Notes: generated by a model not told the origin, from the sequence alone. Positions 1 through 5,688 are shown, counted from the stretch's first letter. The stretch: 5,934 nt of DNA from an uncultured Christensenella sp. (GCA_949291975.1 CASEYA010000059.1:1-5934); one strand, 5' to 3'. A program made the numbers and translations.

Positions 1-30
1 AATTTTTATCAAATAAAAAATATTTTACGC

Positions 31-216
31 TTATTTTAACAAAAAAACATTTTTCTTATTGCTATCATAAATTTTTGTGAAATAGGCTTTTTTGCTGTTT
101 GTGAGTTTGTAATTTTTGTCTAAATCTTTCAACATCACAAAAAATGCCAAAATTTTAACTTTTTTAGTTAAAATAGACAATTTTTTATCTTGAAGATTAT
201 CACTTTGACTAGACAA
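31..216 (-). CDS. Doubtful small hypothetical protein, 61 residues
   Basis: I do not recognise this product. It would start with TTG at 216-214 and is lysine-rich, with a short hydrophobic stretch (about residues 22-29, ILAFFVML) that is too short for a confident membrane helix. The only Shine-Dalgarno-like bases upstream are a weak AGGT about nine bases before the TTG. A TATAAT-like hexamer lies at 237-232 on the same strand, but no -35 box is visible. It lies beyond the terminator of the deacetylase gene, so it would need its own promoter. Against it are the rare start codon, the short length and the low-complexity, AT-driven composition. It is listed because no other gene occupies this stretch. 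It may simply be intergenic DNA. Confidence 0.2.
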   Translation of the reverse strand: MSSQSDNLQDKKLSILTKKVKILAFFVMLKDLDKNYKLTNSKKAYFTKIYDSNKKNVFLLK

Positions 217-226
217 AAAAAGAACC

Positions 227-247
227 TATTGATTATAAAAATCAATA
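227..247. repeat. Small AT-rich inverted repeat containing a -10-like hexamer
   Basis: TATTGAT (227-233) and ATCAATA (241-247) are perfect 7-base inverted arms around a 7-base loop. On the minus strand the loop side carries TATAAT (237-232), upstream of the doubtful ORF at 31-216. There is no U-tract on either side strong enough to call a terminator. It could be an operator or chance AT-rich symmetry. Confidence 0.3.
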
Positions 248-264
248 TGCTCTTATTTCTTACC

Positions 265-288
265 AAAAAACCACCATGGTCGGTGGTT
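265..288 (-). terminator. Intrinsic terminator downstream of the deacetylase gene
   Basis: On the minus strand the arm AACCACC (288-282) pairs with GGTGGTT (275-269) around a 6-base loop, and the T run reaches 265. The stem has 7 bp and is GC-rich for this genome. It lies about 100 bases after the stop codon of the gene at 391-1128 and would end that transcript. The plus-strand side has no comparable U-tract. Confidence 0.75.
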
Positions 289-390
289 AAATAAAGGTTT
301 GGTTTTGAAAATGCTTGTTCTCTGTTATGTGTTTCCTTTTTTAAAACAACATTTTTTACACTTTTTTATTCCAAGACCAAAAGATTTTTC

Positions 391-1128
391 CTATTTTAAT
401 GCGGTAAAGTCAATTAGTTCAATATCTTGCCAAACATTTTCTTCCAATGCCTTTCTAAGTGAAACAAGTTCGCTTTCACGGGCAAGATAGTTTGTTTGTG
501 AAATTGTATATTCATCAATATAGCCAGCGGTGCACATAAGTTCTGCTGTTATGTCTTTATCTCTAAGTTCATCAGCAATTTGTTTGAGAACATCAAAATT
601 TCCATAATTTTCATGAAATTCATCAATGTAAATGTCTGTGGTTTTTATTCCTTTTTCTCTTGCAAGGCTGGCAGTATGTGCGGTCATTGAACGAACGGGT
701 AATTGATATTTTTCCGCAAGTTCCAAATAGGCACGATAAACTTCTGGTGCAGAATAAAAATAGTGATGAAAGTCAAGGTGAGAGGGGTTAATGCCAAAAT
801 CATAAAACTTTTGAATTTGCAGGTCAAGTTCCTTTTTTACATCTTCATATTTGGCAAAAAAGGGCATTGAGCACATATAGCGAAAATTTCCGTCACTCTC
901 AACCAAACTTGGCACATTTTCACAAAGCGGGATTCCGTGTGTAATGTTCAAATGCACACCAACATTTTTTAGACCTTGTTTTTTAACTTGCTCCAAGGCT
1001 TCATCTGTATATTTTGCATTCATAAACATGGAAGCACTGGTAATAAAACCCTGCATAAGCCCTTCAAAAATTCCTTTGTTTATACTTTGAGAAAGTCCCA
1101 AATCTTCTGCGTTTATTATAAGTTTCAT
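391..1128 (-). CDS. ChbG/YdjC-family carbohydrate deacetylase, divergent motifs
   Basis: This 245-residue protein has the length and layout of the YdjC/ChbG family, metal-dependent deacetylases of N-acetylated sugars (E. coli ChbG acts on chitooligosaccharides). An N-terminal strand leads into NAEDLG (residues 6-11), the counterpart of NADDxG, with D9 as likely metal ligand. GVHLNIT follows, with H59 as the family histidine, then SHLDFHH with H117, H121 and H122. The C-terminal block ELMCTAGYIDE aligns with the usual E-x-M-C-H-P-G-Y segment. Three positions differ from the norm: the first Asp of NADD is Glu8, the usual HHHVH is HHYFY, and the C-terminal HPG is TAG. The substrate cannot be read from sequence. 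The ATG at 1128 is preceded by AAGGAA six bases upstream. No signal peptide is seen, so it should be cytoplasmic. The 185 bases between it and the RNA terminator at 1314 show no convincing promoter, though they have several -10-like hexamers. It appears to be a single-gene unit. Confidence 0.88.
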   Translation of the reverse strand: MKLIINAEDLGLSQSINKGIFEGLMQGFITSASMFMNAKYTDEALEQVKKQGLKNVGVHLNITHGIPLCENVPSLVESDGNFRYMCSMPFFAKYEDVKKELDLQIQKFYDFGINPSHLDFHHYFYSAPEVYRAYLELAEKYQLPVRSMTAHTASLAREKGIKTTDIYIDEFHENYGNFDVLKQIADELRDKDITAELMCTAGYIDEYTISQTNYLARESELVSLRKALEENVWQDIELIDFTALK

Positions 1129-1313
1129 ATTAAATTCCTTTTATATTCAATTCAATAAAACAATTTTAAACTAAAAGTAAAAATAAAACAATCAAAAATT
1201 ACCTTTTTCTTATATTTTTCTAAAATTTATTTTTAAACCGAAAAAGTTAGTTTATAATATAAAAAATCAATCTATAATATTATCAATGCAGACCACAAGA
1301 CTTAACAGCAAAC

Positions 1314-1342
1314 AAAAAAAGAGCAAACCCACAGGCTTGCTC
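1314..1342 (-). terminator. Strong intrinsic terminator ending the putative small RNA
   Basis: On the minus strand GAGCAAGCC (1342-1334) pairs with GGTTTGCTC (1329-1321) around a TGTG loop. This is 9 continuous pairs, counting one G-U in RNA, followed by seven T (1320-1314). The wobble pair means the hairpin is complete only on the minus strand. rpsT already has a terminator at 1524-1552, so this one must serve a transcript starting between them. Confidence 0.88.
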
Positions 1343-1460
1343 AAAAAGTGCTGACAAAGCAACATAAAATGCGCTAAGTCAACAAAACAAAGCGAATGCT
1401 TCGTTTAAAATCCGACTTTCGCCAGATACCAAAACATTACTTGCGTAAGTTAAGGATAAT
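1314..1460 (-). ncRNA. Putative independent structured small RNA, about 145 nt, family unknown
   Basis: This non-coding stretch has its own promoter (1493-1464) and ends in its own terminator (1342-1314). Read 5' to 3' on the minus strand it contains four elements. First is a weak hairpin, ACUU-ACGC-AAGU (1450-1439). Second is a 7-bp hairpin, AUCUGGC-GAAA-GUCGGAU, with a GNRA loop (1427-1410). Third is AAACGAA paired with UUCG(C)UUU around a GCA loop (1406-1389). Fourth is a longer stem closed by GUUGAC/GUCAGC (1383-1350), with a UU/UU internal loop and AGC, CAU pairings inside. Several pairs are G-U on the minus strand and would be A·C on the plus strand, so the sense strand is minus. I found no match to tmRNA, SRP RNA, RNase P RNA, 6S RNA or the riboswitch classes I know. 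Alternatively it is a long leader of the deacetylase gene, 185 bases downstream. The 5' end is an estimate. Confidence 0.62.
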
Positions 1461-1463
1461 TCA

Positions 1464-1493
1464 ATTTTAACATGGTTTAAAAACAAAAGTCAA
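1464..1493 (-). promoter_or_regulatory. Predicted sigma-A type promoter of the putative small RNA
   Basis: On the minus strand TTGACT (1493-1488) matches the -35 consensus at five of six positions. It is followed after 18 bases by TAAAAT (1469-1464), five of six for the -10. Transcription would begin near 1457-1460. The promoter sits downstream of the rpsT terminator, which supports a separate transcription unit. Confidence 0.6.
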
Positions 1494-1523
1494 CCAAATT
1501 TAATAAAATTTTTATAAATTGGC

Positions 1524-1552
1524 AAAAAAAAGAAGTTAATCACGTTAACCTC
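1524..1552 (-). terminator. Intrinsic terminator of rpsT
   Basis: It begins immediately after the rpsT stop codon. On the minus strand GAGGTTAA (1552-1545) pairs with TTAACTTC (1539-1532) around a 5-base loop, with one G-U pair, followed by eight T (1531-1524). This isolates rpsT from the RNA gene downstream. Confidence 0.88.
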
Positions 1553-1828
1553 TTATTTTTTTGCTTGTTGTGCATCGCTTAAAAGTTTTGCAAGTTTTGA
1601 TTTTTTACTGCTTGCGGTGTTTTTATGATACACATTGTCAAGTCTTGCGCGGTCAATAAGGCTGAAAAGTTCGTTAAGTTTGGTTTGCGCAGCATTAAAA
1701 TCACCTTTTGCAATCTCTGCTTTAAATTTCTTAACTTCGGTTGCAATGCGACTTTTCTTTGACTTGTTTGCTTGGTGAGCAATTTCGTTTGTTATAATTC
1801 TCTTTTTTTGCGATTTAATATTTGCCAC
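1553..1828 (-). CDS. rpsT: 30S ribosomal protein S20
   Basis: S20 is a primary binder of 16S rRNA in the small ribosomal subunit. The 91-residue product has the typical S20 start MANIKSQKKR, a very basic helical N-terminal half (KKSRIATEVKKF), the central AAQTKLNELFSLIDRA segment and the conserved VYHKNTASSKKSKLAKLL block near the C-terminus. Length and charge fit the family. The start codon is GTG at 1828-1826, supported by AAGGAG nine bases upstream (1843-1838) and by the MANIKS beginning. It has its own extended -10 promoter and a terminator right after the stop, so it is monocistronic. Divergent pairing with gpr is, to my knowledge, a conserved arrangement in Bacillus and clostridia. A second frame across the same bases is a shadow. 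Confidence 0.97.
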   Translation of the reverse strand: MANIKSQKKRIITNEIAHQANKSKKSRIATEVKKFKAEIAKGDFNAAQTKLNELFSLIDRARLDNVYHKNTASSKKSKLAKLLSDAQQAKK

Positions 1829-1848
1829 TTGTTTCTTCTCCTTATAAA

Positions 1849-1857
1849 ATTATAGCA
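1849..1857 (-). promoter_or_regulatory. Extended -10 promoter of rpsT with a very short leader
   Basis: On the minus strand TGCTATAAT (1857-1849) is a perfect extended -10 element. The expected -35 position (1877-1872) is only a run of A, which fits an extended -10 promoter. The predicted start, about 1842-1844, falls at the AAGGAG ribosome binding site, so the 5' leader would be only about 15-18 bases. Confidence 0.6.
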
Positions 1858-1861
1858 CAAT

Positions 1862-1884
1862 TTTAGCATATTTTTTTTGCTAAA
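1862..1884. promoter_or_regulatory. Perfect 7-bp dyad between the divergent rpsT and gpr genes
   Basis: TTTAGCA (1862-1868) and TGCTAAA (1878-1884) are perfect inverted arms around a T-rich 9-base centre. The dyad covers the -35 region of rpsT and lies 40 bases upstream of the gpr start. GCATA (1866-1870) resembles the -35 element of forespore sigma-F/sigma-G promoters, the kind expected for gpr, but no good matching -10 is visible at the right distance. It may be an operator, part of a promoter, or chance. Confidence 0.35.
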
Positions 1885-1924
1885 TCAAGAGATATTTACC
1901 ATTTTTTTGGAAATAATCAAAAAT

Positions 1925-2758
1925 ATGAGTGAAATTTTAAAAAATTTTTATTCTGATTTAATTGATGAAAGATTTAATGTCGCAAAAGGCATTGAAAGCG
2001 GTAAACTTACAAAAAACGGTAAATATGGAATCAAAAAATTTGAATATCAAATAAAAACACAAAAAGAAGCAAAACTTTTGCAAAAAGAAGTAGGGCATTA
2101 TTCAATTATTAATTGCACATCGCTTTTTATTTTTTCAAAAGAGGTAGAAGACTATGTTACTGAGGAAATCTCAAAAAGTTTAAGCAAGTTTTTTAATCTG
2201 GCAACCAAAAAGAAAAAACCACTTGTGCTTGTTGTTGGTCTTGGAAATAAAGGTATAATTGCCGACAGCCTTGGAAGCAAAGTCACCGAGCAAGTTTTTG
2301 CATCAAGGCTTCTTGATAAAAAACTGAAAAAAGATTTTGGCAACCTTTGCTGTTTTAACGCTGGGGTGGGTGGAGTTACCGGCATTTTGTCCTATGACCT
2401 TGTTCTTGGTGTTATAAAGATGATAAAGCCAGACATTGTAATTGCGGTTGATGCTCTTGTTGCACACGAGGCAAGCAGACTTGGAAAAAGTTTTCAAATC
2501 TCTAATGCTGGCATAACGCCGGGTGCTGGCGTAAAAAACTTTTTAACACCACTCAATAAAAAAATGCTTGGTTGTGAAGTTATTGCAATTGGCGTTCCTG
2601 TTATGATAAGCGGGCTTAGCCTTTGTGAAAATATTGATAAAACCCTGCAAGATAAAATTTTCACTCCAAAAGAAATTGACCTTTTCATTGATAAATGTGC
2701 AAGCATAATAGGTGGGGCAATAAATCTTGCAGTTCACAAGCAAAAAAGAATATTCTAA
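1925..2758 (+). CDS. gpr: Germination protease GPR (peptidase family A25)
   Basis: GPR is made in the forespore as a zymogen and degrades small acid-soluble spore proteins during germination. Diagnostic blocks are VVGLGN-KGIIADSLG (D114), FNAGVGGVTGILSYD, KPDIVIAVDALVA (D176), QISNAGITPGAGV and EVIAIGVPV. D114 and D176 correspond by motif to the two aspartates implicated in catalysis in Bacillus megaterium GPR. The frame is open back to a TTG at 1877, but the ATG at 1925 is preferred. From it, FYSDLIDERFNVA (residues 8-20) aligns with the family's pro-peptide cleavage region (…YS-VRTDLA), giving a normal-length pro-sequence. At 277 residues it is much shorter than the roughly 370 of Bacillus GPR. 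Within the RTDLA-like motif the aspartate is N18. The ribosome binding site is poor (GGAA, 12 bases away). It ends in its own terminator. No spore protein substrate gene is in view. Confidence 0.93.
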   Translation: MSEILKNFYSDLIDERFNVAKGIESGKLTKNGKYGIKKFEYQIKTQKEAKLLQKEVGHYSIINCTSLFIFSKEVEDYVTEEISKSLSKFFNLATKKKKPLVLVVGLGNKGIIADSLGSKVTEQVFASRLLDKKLKKDFGNLCCFNAGVGGVTGILSYDLVLGVIKMIKPDIVIAVDALVAHEASRLGKSFQISNAGITPGAGVKNFLTPLNKKMLGCEVIAIGVPVMISGLSLCENIDKTLQDKIFTPKEIDLFIDKCASIIGGAINLAVHKQKRIF

Positions 2759-2776
2759 AAGCCAGTGTAACATATA

Positions 2777-2809
2777 AAAAAGGTTAAAGAAAATTAACCT
2801 TTTTGTTTT
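2777..2809 (+). terminator. Intrinsic terminator of gpr
   Basis: AAAAAGGTTAA (2777-2787) pairs perfectly with TTAACCTTTTT (2794-2804) around AGAAAA, 11 bp, continuing into GTTTT. It lies 18 bases after the gpr stop. The A run on the left arm could let it act on the minus strand as well, but no minus-strand gene approaches it here. Confidence 0.85.
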
Positions 2810-2841
2810 GTTATGGCTTGTTTTTTAACATAACTTTTTTT
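2810..2841 (+). terminator. Possible second, weaker terminator after gpr
   Basis: GTTATG (2810-2815) pairs with CATAAC (2829-2834) across a 13-base loop and is followed by seven T (2835-2841). The stem is short and the loop large, so it would be at most a backup for the strong terminator just upstream. Confidence 0.4.
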
Positions 2842-2904
2842 ATTAATTACTAAAATATCAATCAAAAAACCAACCACAAACAAACAAAAATGCATTATTT
2901 CTCA

Positions 2905-2917
2905 TAGAATAATTTGT
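2905..2917 (+). promoter_or_regulatory. -10-like element placed for a leaderless murI transcript
   Basis: TAGAAT (2905-2910, five of six to TATAAT) lies exactly seven bases before the murI ATG, so transcription would start at or next to the start codon. No good -35 lies 16-18 bases upstream (A-rich CAAACAAAAA). The hexamer overlaps an inverted repeat, ATTATT (2894-2899) and AATAAT (2908-2913). No Shine-Dalgarno precedes murI, which is consistent with, but does not prove, a leaderless start. Confidence 0.3.
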
Positions 2918-3712
2918 ATGAAAAAAATAACAGCAGAAAGTCCAATTTTGTTTTTGGATAGTGGACTTGGTGGATTAACCACGCTTTTTCAAACTGAACT
3001 GCTTTTACCACACGAAAATTTCATTTATGTTGCAGATTTCAAAAATCATCCATATGGCAATAAAACAAAAAAGCAGATTGAAAATGTTGTAATACATAAC
3101 ATAAAACACTTTTACGCACAGTTTTACCCAAAAAGTGTGGTTCTTGCGTGTAATACCGCCACAGCAGTTGCCATTACCAGACTTAGAAAAATGTTTTCAA
3201 ACATAATCATAATTGGAACAGAACCAGCCATCAGACCAGCCATCGAAGCGGGTAAAAAAAGAATTTTGGTGCTTGGAACACAGGCCACAATAAAACATAG
3301 TTCTTTAATCAAACTTTTTAAGGCAAACAAGCACAGCTACTTAAAATTTCTTGCTTTGCCAGAACTTGCCAAACTTGTTGATGATAACTATCTAAATAAT
3401 AAAAAACTTATTGATAATTATCTTGCTGAAAAACTAACACCGCTAAAAGACAAGTTTGACGCAGTAATTTTAGGATGCACTCACTATGTAATTTTAAAAA
3501 AAGAAATTAAAAATTGCCTTGGCAATGTAACCATTTTTTCTGGTAACGGTGGTGTTGCAAAGCGTCTTAAACAATGTTTAACCTTGTTAAACCTTAGAAA
3601 CTTGGGCAAAGGCTCTTTAAGATTAATTTCAACATCAGTGGTCAAACAAGAGATGCTGTTAGAAAATCATAACTATCTGTTTAAAAGGAGAAAAGAAATA
3701 TGTGTGGTCTAG
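2918..3712 (+). CDS. murI: Glutamate racemase
   Basis: MurI converts L-glutamate to D-glutamate for the peptidoglycan stem peptide, in the cytoplasm, without a cofactor. The 264 residues show the family layout. LDSGLGGLT is at residues 13-21 with D14 and S15, and PYG at 45-47. VVLACNTATA carries the first catalytic cysteine, C78. IGTEPAIRPA is at 99-108. ILGCTH carries the second cysteine, C187, and H189. Length is normal. The ATG at 2918 fits the usual few residues before DSG, yet the bases upstream lack any Shine-Dalgarno sequence. The C-terminal IFSGNGGVA has Ser where many homologues carry Asp (iDSG…VA), a minor divergence. The last 13 bases overlap glmS, whose ribosome binding site lies inside this gene, so the two are probably cotranscribed and translationally coupled. 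Confidence 0.95.
   Translation: MKKITAESPILFLDSGLGGLTTLFQTELLLPHENFIYVADFKNHPYGNKTKKQIENVVIHNIKHFYAQFYPKSVVLACNTATAVAITRLRKMFSNIIIIGTEPAIRPAIEAGKKRILVLGTQATIKHSSLIKLFKANKHSYLKFLALPELAKLVDDNYLNNKKLIDNYLAEKLTPLKDKFDAVILGCTHYVILKKEIKNCLGNVTIFSGNGGVAKRLKQCLTLLNLRNLGKGSLRLISTSVVKQEMLLENHNYLFKRRKEICVV
3685..3690 (+). promoter_or_regulatory. Ribosome binding site of glmS inside murI
   Basis: AAGGAG sits nine bases before the glmS ATG and 20 bases before the end of the murI stop codon. It fixes the glmS start, which must be ATG-TGT to expose the catalytic cysteine, and makes translational coupling to murI likely. Confidence 0.85.
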
Positions 3713-5511
3713 TTGGATATGTTGGGCAACAACCAGTGTCTGATATTTTAATAAAACTTTTAGAGCGACTTGAATACAGGGGATATGATTCTGCTGGAAT
3801 TGCTCTTAATGAAAAAGGTAAGTTGGTGCTTGAAAAAAGTCAGGGTCTTTTGGTGAATCTGTCTAACAAGATTGAAAATAAGAATTTTTCAGCAACAAGT
3901 GGAATTGGTCACACACGCTGGGCGACTCACGGAAAACCAAACGAAAAAAACGCACACCCACACATCAGTGAAAATGGTCAAGTTGCACTTGTTCATAATG
4001 GCATAATTGAAAATTATAATAAGTTAAAAAACGAACTGAAAGATATAAAATTTATTTCAGAAACAGACACCGAGGTGGTTGTTCAACTGCTTGGAAAATA
4101 TATCACTAAAAAAAGTGATGAAAATCACATTTTGCGTCAAATTGCCAAGGTTTGTGAAATGATAAAAGGCTCATATGCTTTTGCAATAATGGTAGCACAT
4201 ATTCCAAACAAGATTTTCTTTGCAAAAAAAGGAAGCCCACTTATTATTGGGTGCGGAAAAGATGAAAATTTTTTGGCAAGCGATATTCCAGCGCTTTTGC
4301 CATTTACAAATAATATCATCTATGTTAAAGACGGAGAAATGGGTGAGATAAGCACAAAGGAGATTAAAGTTTTTGATTTCAAACTTAAACAAAAAAATAA
4401 TATTGTTAAAAAAATCAATCTTTCACCCGAGCAGGTCATGCTTGGCAACTATTCAACTTTTATGGAAAAAGAAATTGCTCAGGGCAGTTACGCCATGCAA
4501 AATACCTTGGAACACATAACAAAAGATAGAATATTTTATAAAATAAAAAAGACAAAATTTCAAGATTTGTCTATGATGTGTTCTAACATTCACATTGTTG
4601 CTTGTGGAACAGCCCTTCATGCTGGGATGCTTGCAAAATATATTCTAGAAAGAGAATGCAGGCTGGCCGTCAGCCTTGATTATGCAAGTGAATTTAGATA
4701 TAAAAAGCCACTGATAAATAAAAAAAGCATTTGTATCTTTATCAGCCAAAGTGGAGAAACTGCAGATACCATTGCCAGTTTACAGCTTGCCAAAAAGTGC
4801 GGGGCATATTGTGTTGCAATAACAAATGTTATAACAAGCAGAATTGCAAGCCTTGCCGATTTCGTTATTCCAACATATGCTGGACCTGAAATAGCAGTTG
4901 CTTCCACAAAGGCATATGTGGCACAAATAACAGCACTTTATGCATTAATTGAATTTATTGCCAAACTTAATAACAAGAAGATAAAATATAATTCAAATGA
5001 TTTTTTAGGTGTTGTAAAAAAGATTGAAAATTGGTCAACAAAACTTTTATGGCAAGATATGGTTAAGAATATTTGTTCAAAGGAAAGCATCTATTTTGTG
5101 GGAAGGGGAATTGATTTTTATCTTGTGAAAGAGGGTGCTTTAAAGCTGACTGAAATCAGTTACATTCACGCCGAAGCCTTTGCTGGCGGAGAACTTAAAC
5201 ATGGAAGTTTGGCTCTTATAAACGAAGAAGCCATTGTGATTGTGCTTTTAACACAAAAAGATTTGATTGATAAAACACTTAATGCTGTTGCTGAAATCAA
5301 GACAAGAGGGGCAACTGTGATTTTAATTTCTCAATTTGAATATCTAAAAAATTATGCTCAGCATTTTATTTTGCTTCCAAAAGTAAAAGATATTTTAATG
5401 CCTTTTGTTGCAATAAAACCACTTCAAGAACTTGCGTTTTTATGCGCACAAGAAAAAAATCTTAATCCAGATAAGCCAAGAAATCTCGCAAAATCAGTTA
5501 CTGTTGAATAG
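3700..5511 (+). CDS. glmS: Glutamine--fructose-6-phosphate aminotransferase (isomerizing)
   Basis: GlmS makes glucosamine-6-phosphate from fructose-6-phosphate and glutamine, the entry step to UDP-GlcNAc. The 603 residues match the family's usual length of about 600. The N-terminal glutaminase domain begins MCGLVGY with C2 as nucleophile, then RGYDSAG (27-33), GHTRWATHG (70-78), HNGIIENY (99-106) and SETDTEV (120-126). Two SIS sugar-isomerase domains follow. The first has ACGTALHAG (301-309), FISQSGETADT (348-358) and STKAYVAQ (402-409). The second has YFVGRG, EISYIHAEAFAGGELKHG (485-502, with H501) and the C-terminal tail PRNLAKSVTVE with a conserved lysine. The linker block usually reading KEIxEQP is KEIAQGS here (257-263). 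The start overlaps murI by 13 bases, so there is no separate 5' UTR and no room for a glmS ribozyme. A terminator follows the gene. Confidence 0.98.
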   Translation: MCGLVGYVGQQPVSDILIKLLERLEYRGYDSAGIALNEKGKLVLEKSQGLLVNLSNKIENKNFSATSGIGHTRWATHGKPNEKNAHPHISENGQVALVHNGIIENYNKLKNELKDIKFISETDTEVVVQLLGKYITKKSDENHILRQIAKVCEMIKGSYAFAIMVAHIPNKIFFAKKGSPLIIGCGKDENFLASDIPALLPFTNNIIYVKDGEMGEISTKEIKVFDFKLKQKNNIVKKINLSPEQVMLGNYSTFMEKEIAQGSYAMQNTLEHITKDRIFYKIKKTKFQDLSMMCSNIHIVACGTALHAGMLAKYILERECRLAVSLDYASEFRYKKPLINKKSICIFISQSGETADTIASLQLAKKCGAYCVAITNVITSRIASLADFVIPTYAGPEIAVASTKAYVAQITALYALIEFIAKLNNKKIKYNSNDFLGVVKKIENWSTKLLWQDMVKNICSKESIYFVGRGIDFYLVKEGALKLTEISYIHAEAFAGGELKHGSLALINEEAIVIVLLTQKDLIDKTLNAVAEIKTRGATVILISQFEYLKNYAQHFILLPKVKDILMPFVAIKPLQELAFLCAQEKNLNPDKPRNLAKSVTVE

Positions 5512-5550
5512 ATAATGCTATTTGATATATGTTCTTGAATATATTACTAA

Positions 5551-5582
5551 AAAACTCTATCTTGTCAAAAAGATAGAGTTTT
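5551..5582. terminator. Intrinsic terminator after glmS, probably bidirectional
   Basis: AAAACTCTATCTT (5551-5563) pairs perfectly with AAGATAGAGTTTT (5570-5582), 13 bp, around GTCAAA. On the plus strand the U-tract is only the four T at the end of the stem. On the minus strand it reads into six T. It lies 39 bases after the glmS stop and closes the murI-glmS operon. Confidence 0.85.
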
Positions 5583-5659
5583 CAATACTTCAATAACTAT
5601 ATAACAAAAAGTCAAAATCAAAAAATTGTTTCTCTAATTTGTTTTTTTATTAAAATCGT

Positions 5660-5688
5660 TTGTGTTTTGTGAAAAAAGTTGTTATAAT
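5660..5688 (+). promoter_or_regulatory. Predicted promoter for the gene beyond the right edge
   Basis: TATAAT (5683-5688) is a perfect -10 preceded by TGT, giving the extended form TGnTATAAT. TTGTGT (5660-5665) is a partial -35 at an ideal 17-base spacing. Transcription would start near 5695, about 240 bases before the expected start codon. Confidence 0.65.

Noticed and set aside
299..490. Plus-strand open frame of 63 codons
   Set aside because: It starts in AT-rich spacer and continues antisense through the deacetylase C-terminus, so it is a shadow frame.
976..1158. Plus-strand open frame of 60 codons
   Set aside because: It lies mostly antisense to the well-supported deacetylase gene and matches no recognisable protein.
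1314..1480. Putative RNA as tmRNA, SRP RNA, RNase P RNA or 6S RNA
   Set aside because: No tRNA-like end, no SRP tetraloop domain, no RNase P conserved core and no end-to-end rod pairing with a central bubble were found. GCGAAAGUCGG only superficially resembles the RNase P P4 segment.
1877..1924. TTG-initiated N-terminal extension of gpr by 16 residues
   Set aside because: It would start inside the inverted repeat with no ribosome binding site, and starting at 1925 gives the normal pro-peptide length.
2760..2917. Possible glmS ribozyme or riboswitch upstream of the murI-glmS operon
   Set aside because: The stretch holds terminator hairpins and A-rich sequence only. None of the G-rich conserved ribozyme core is visible.
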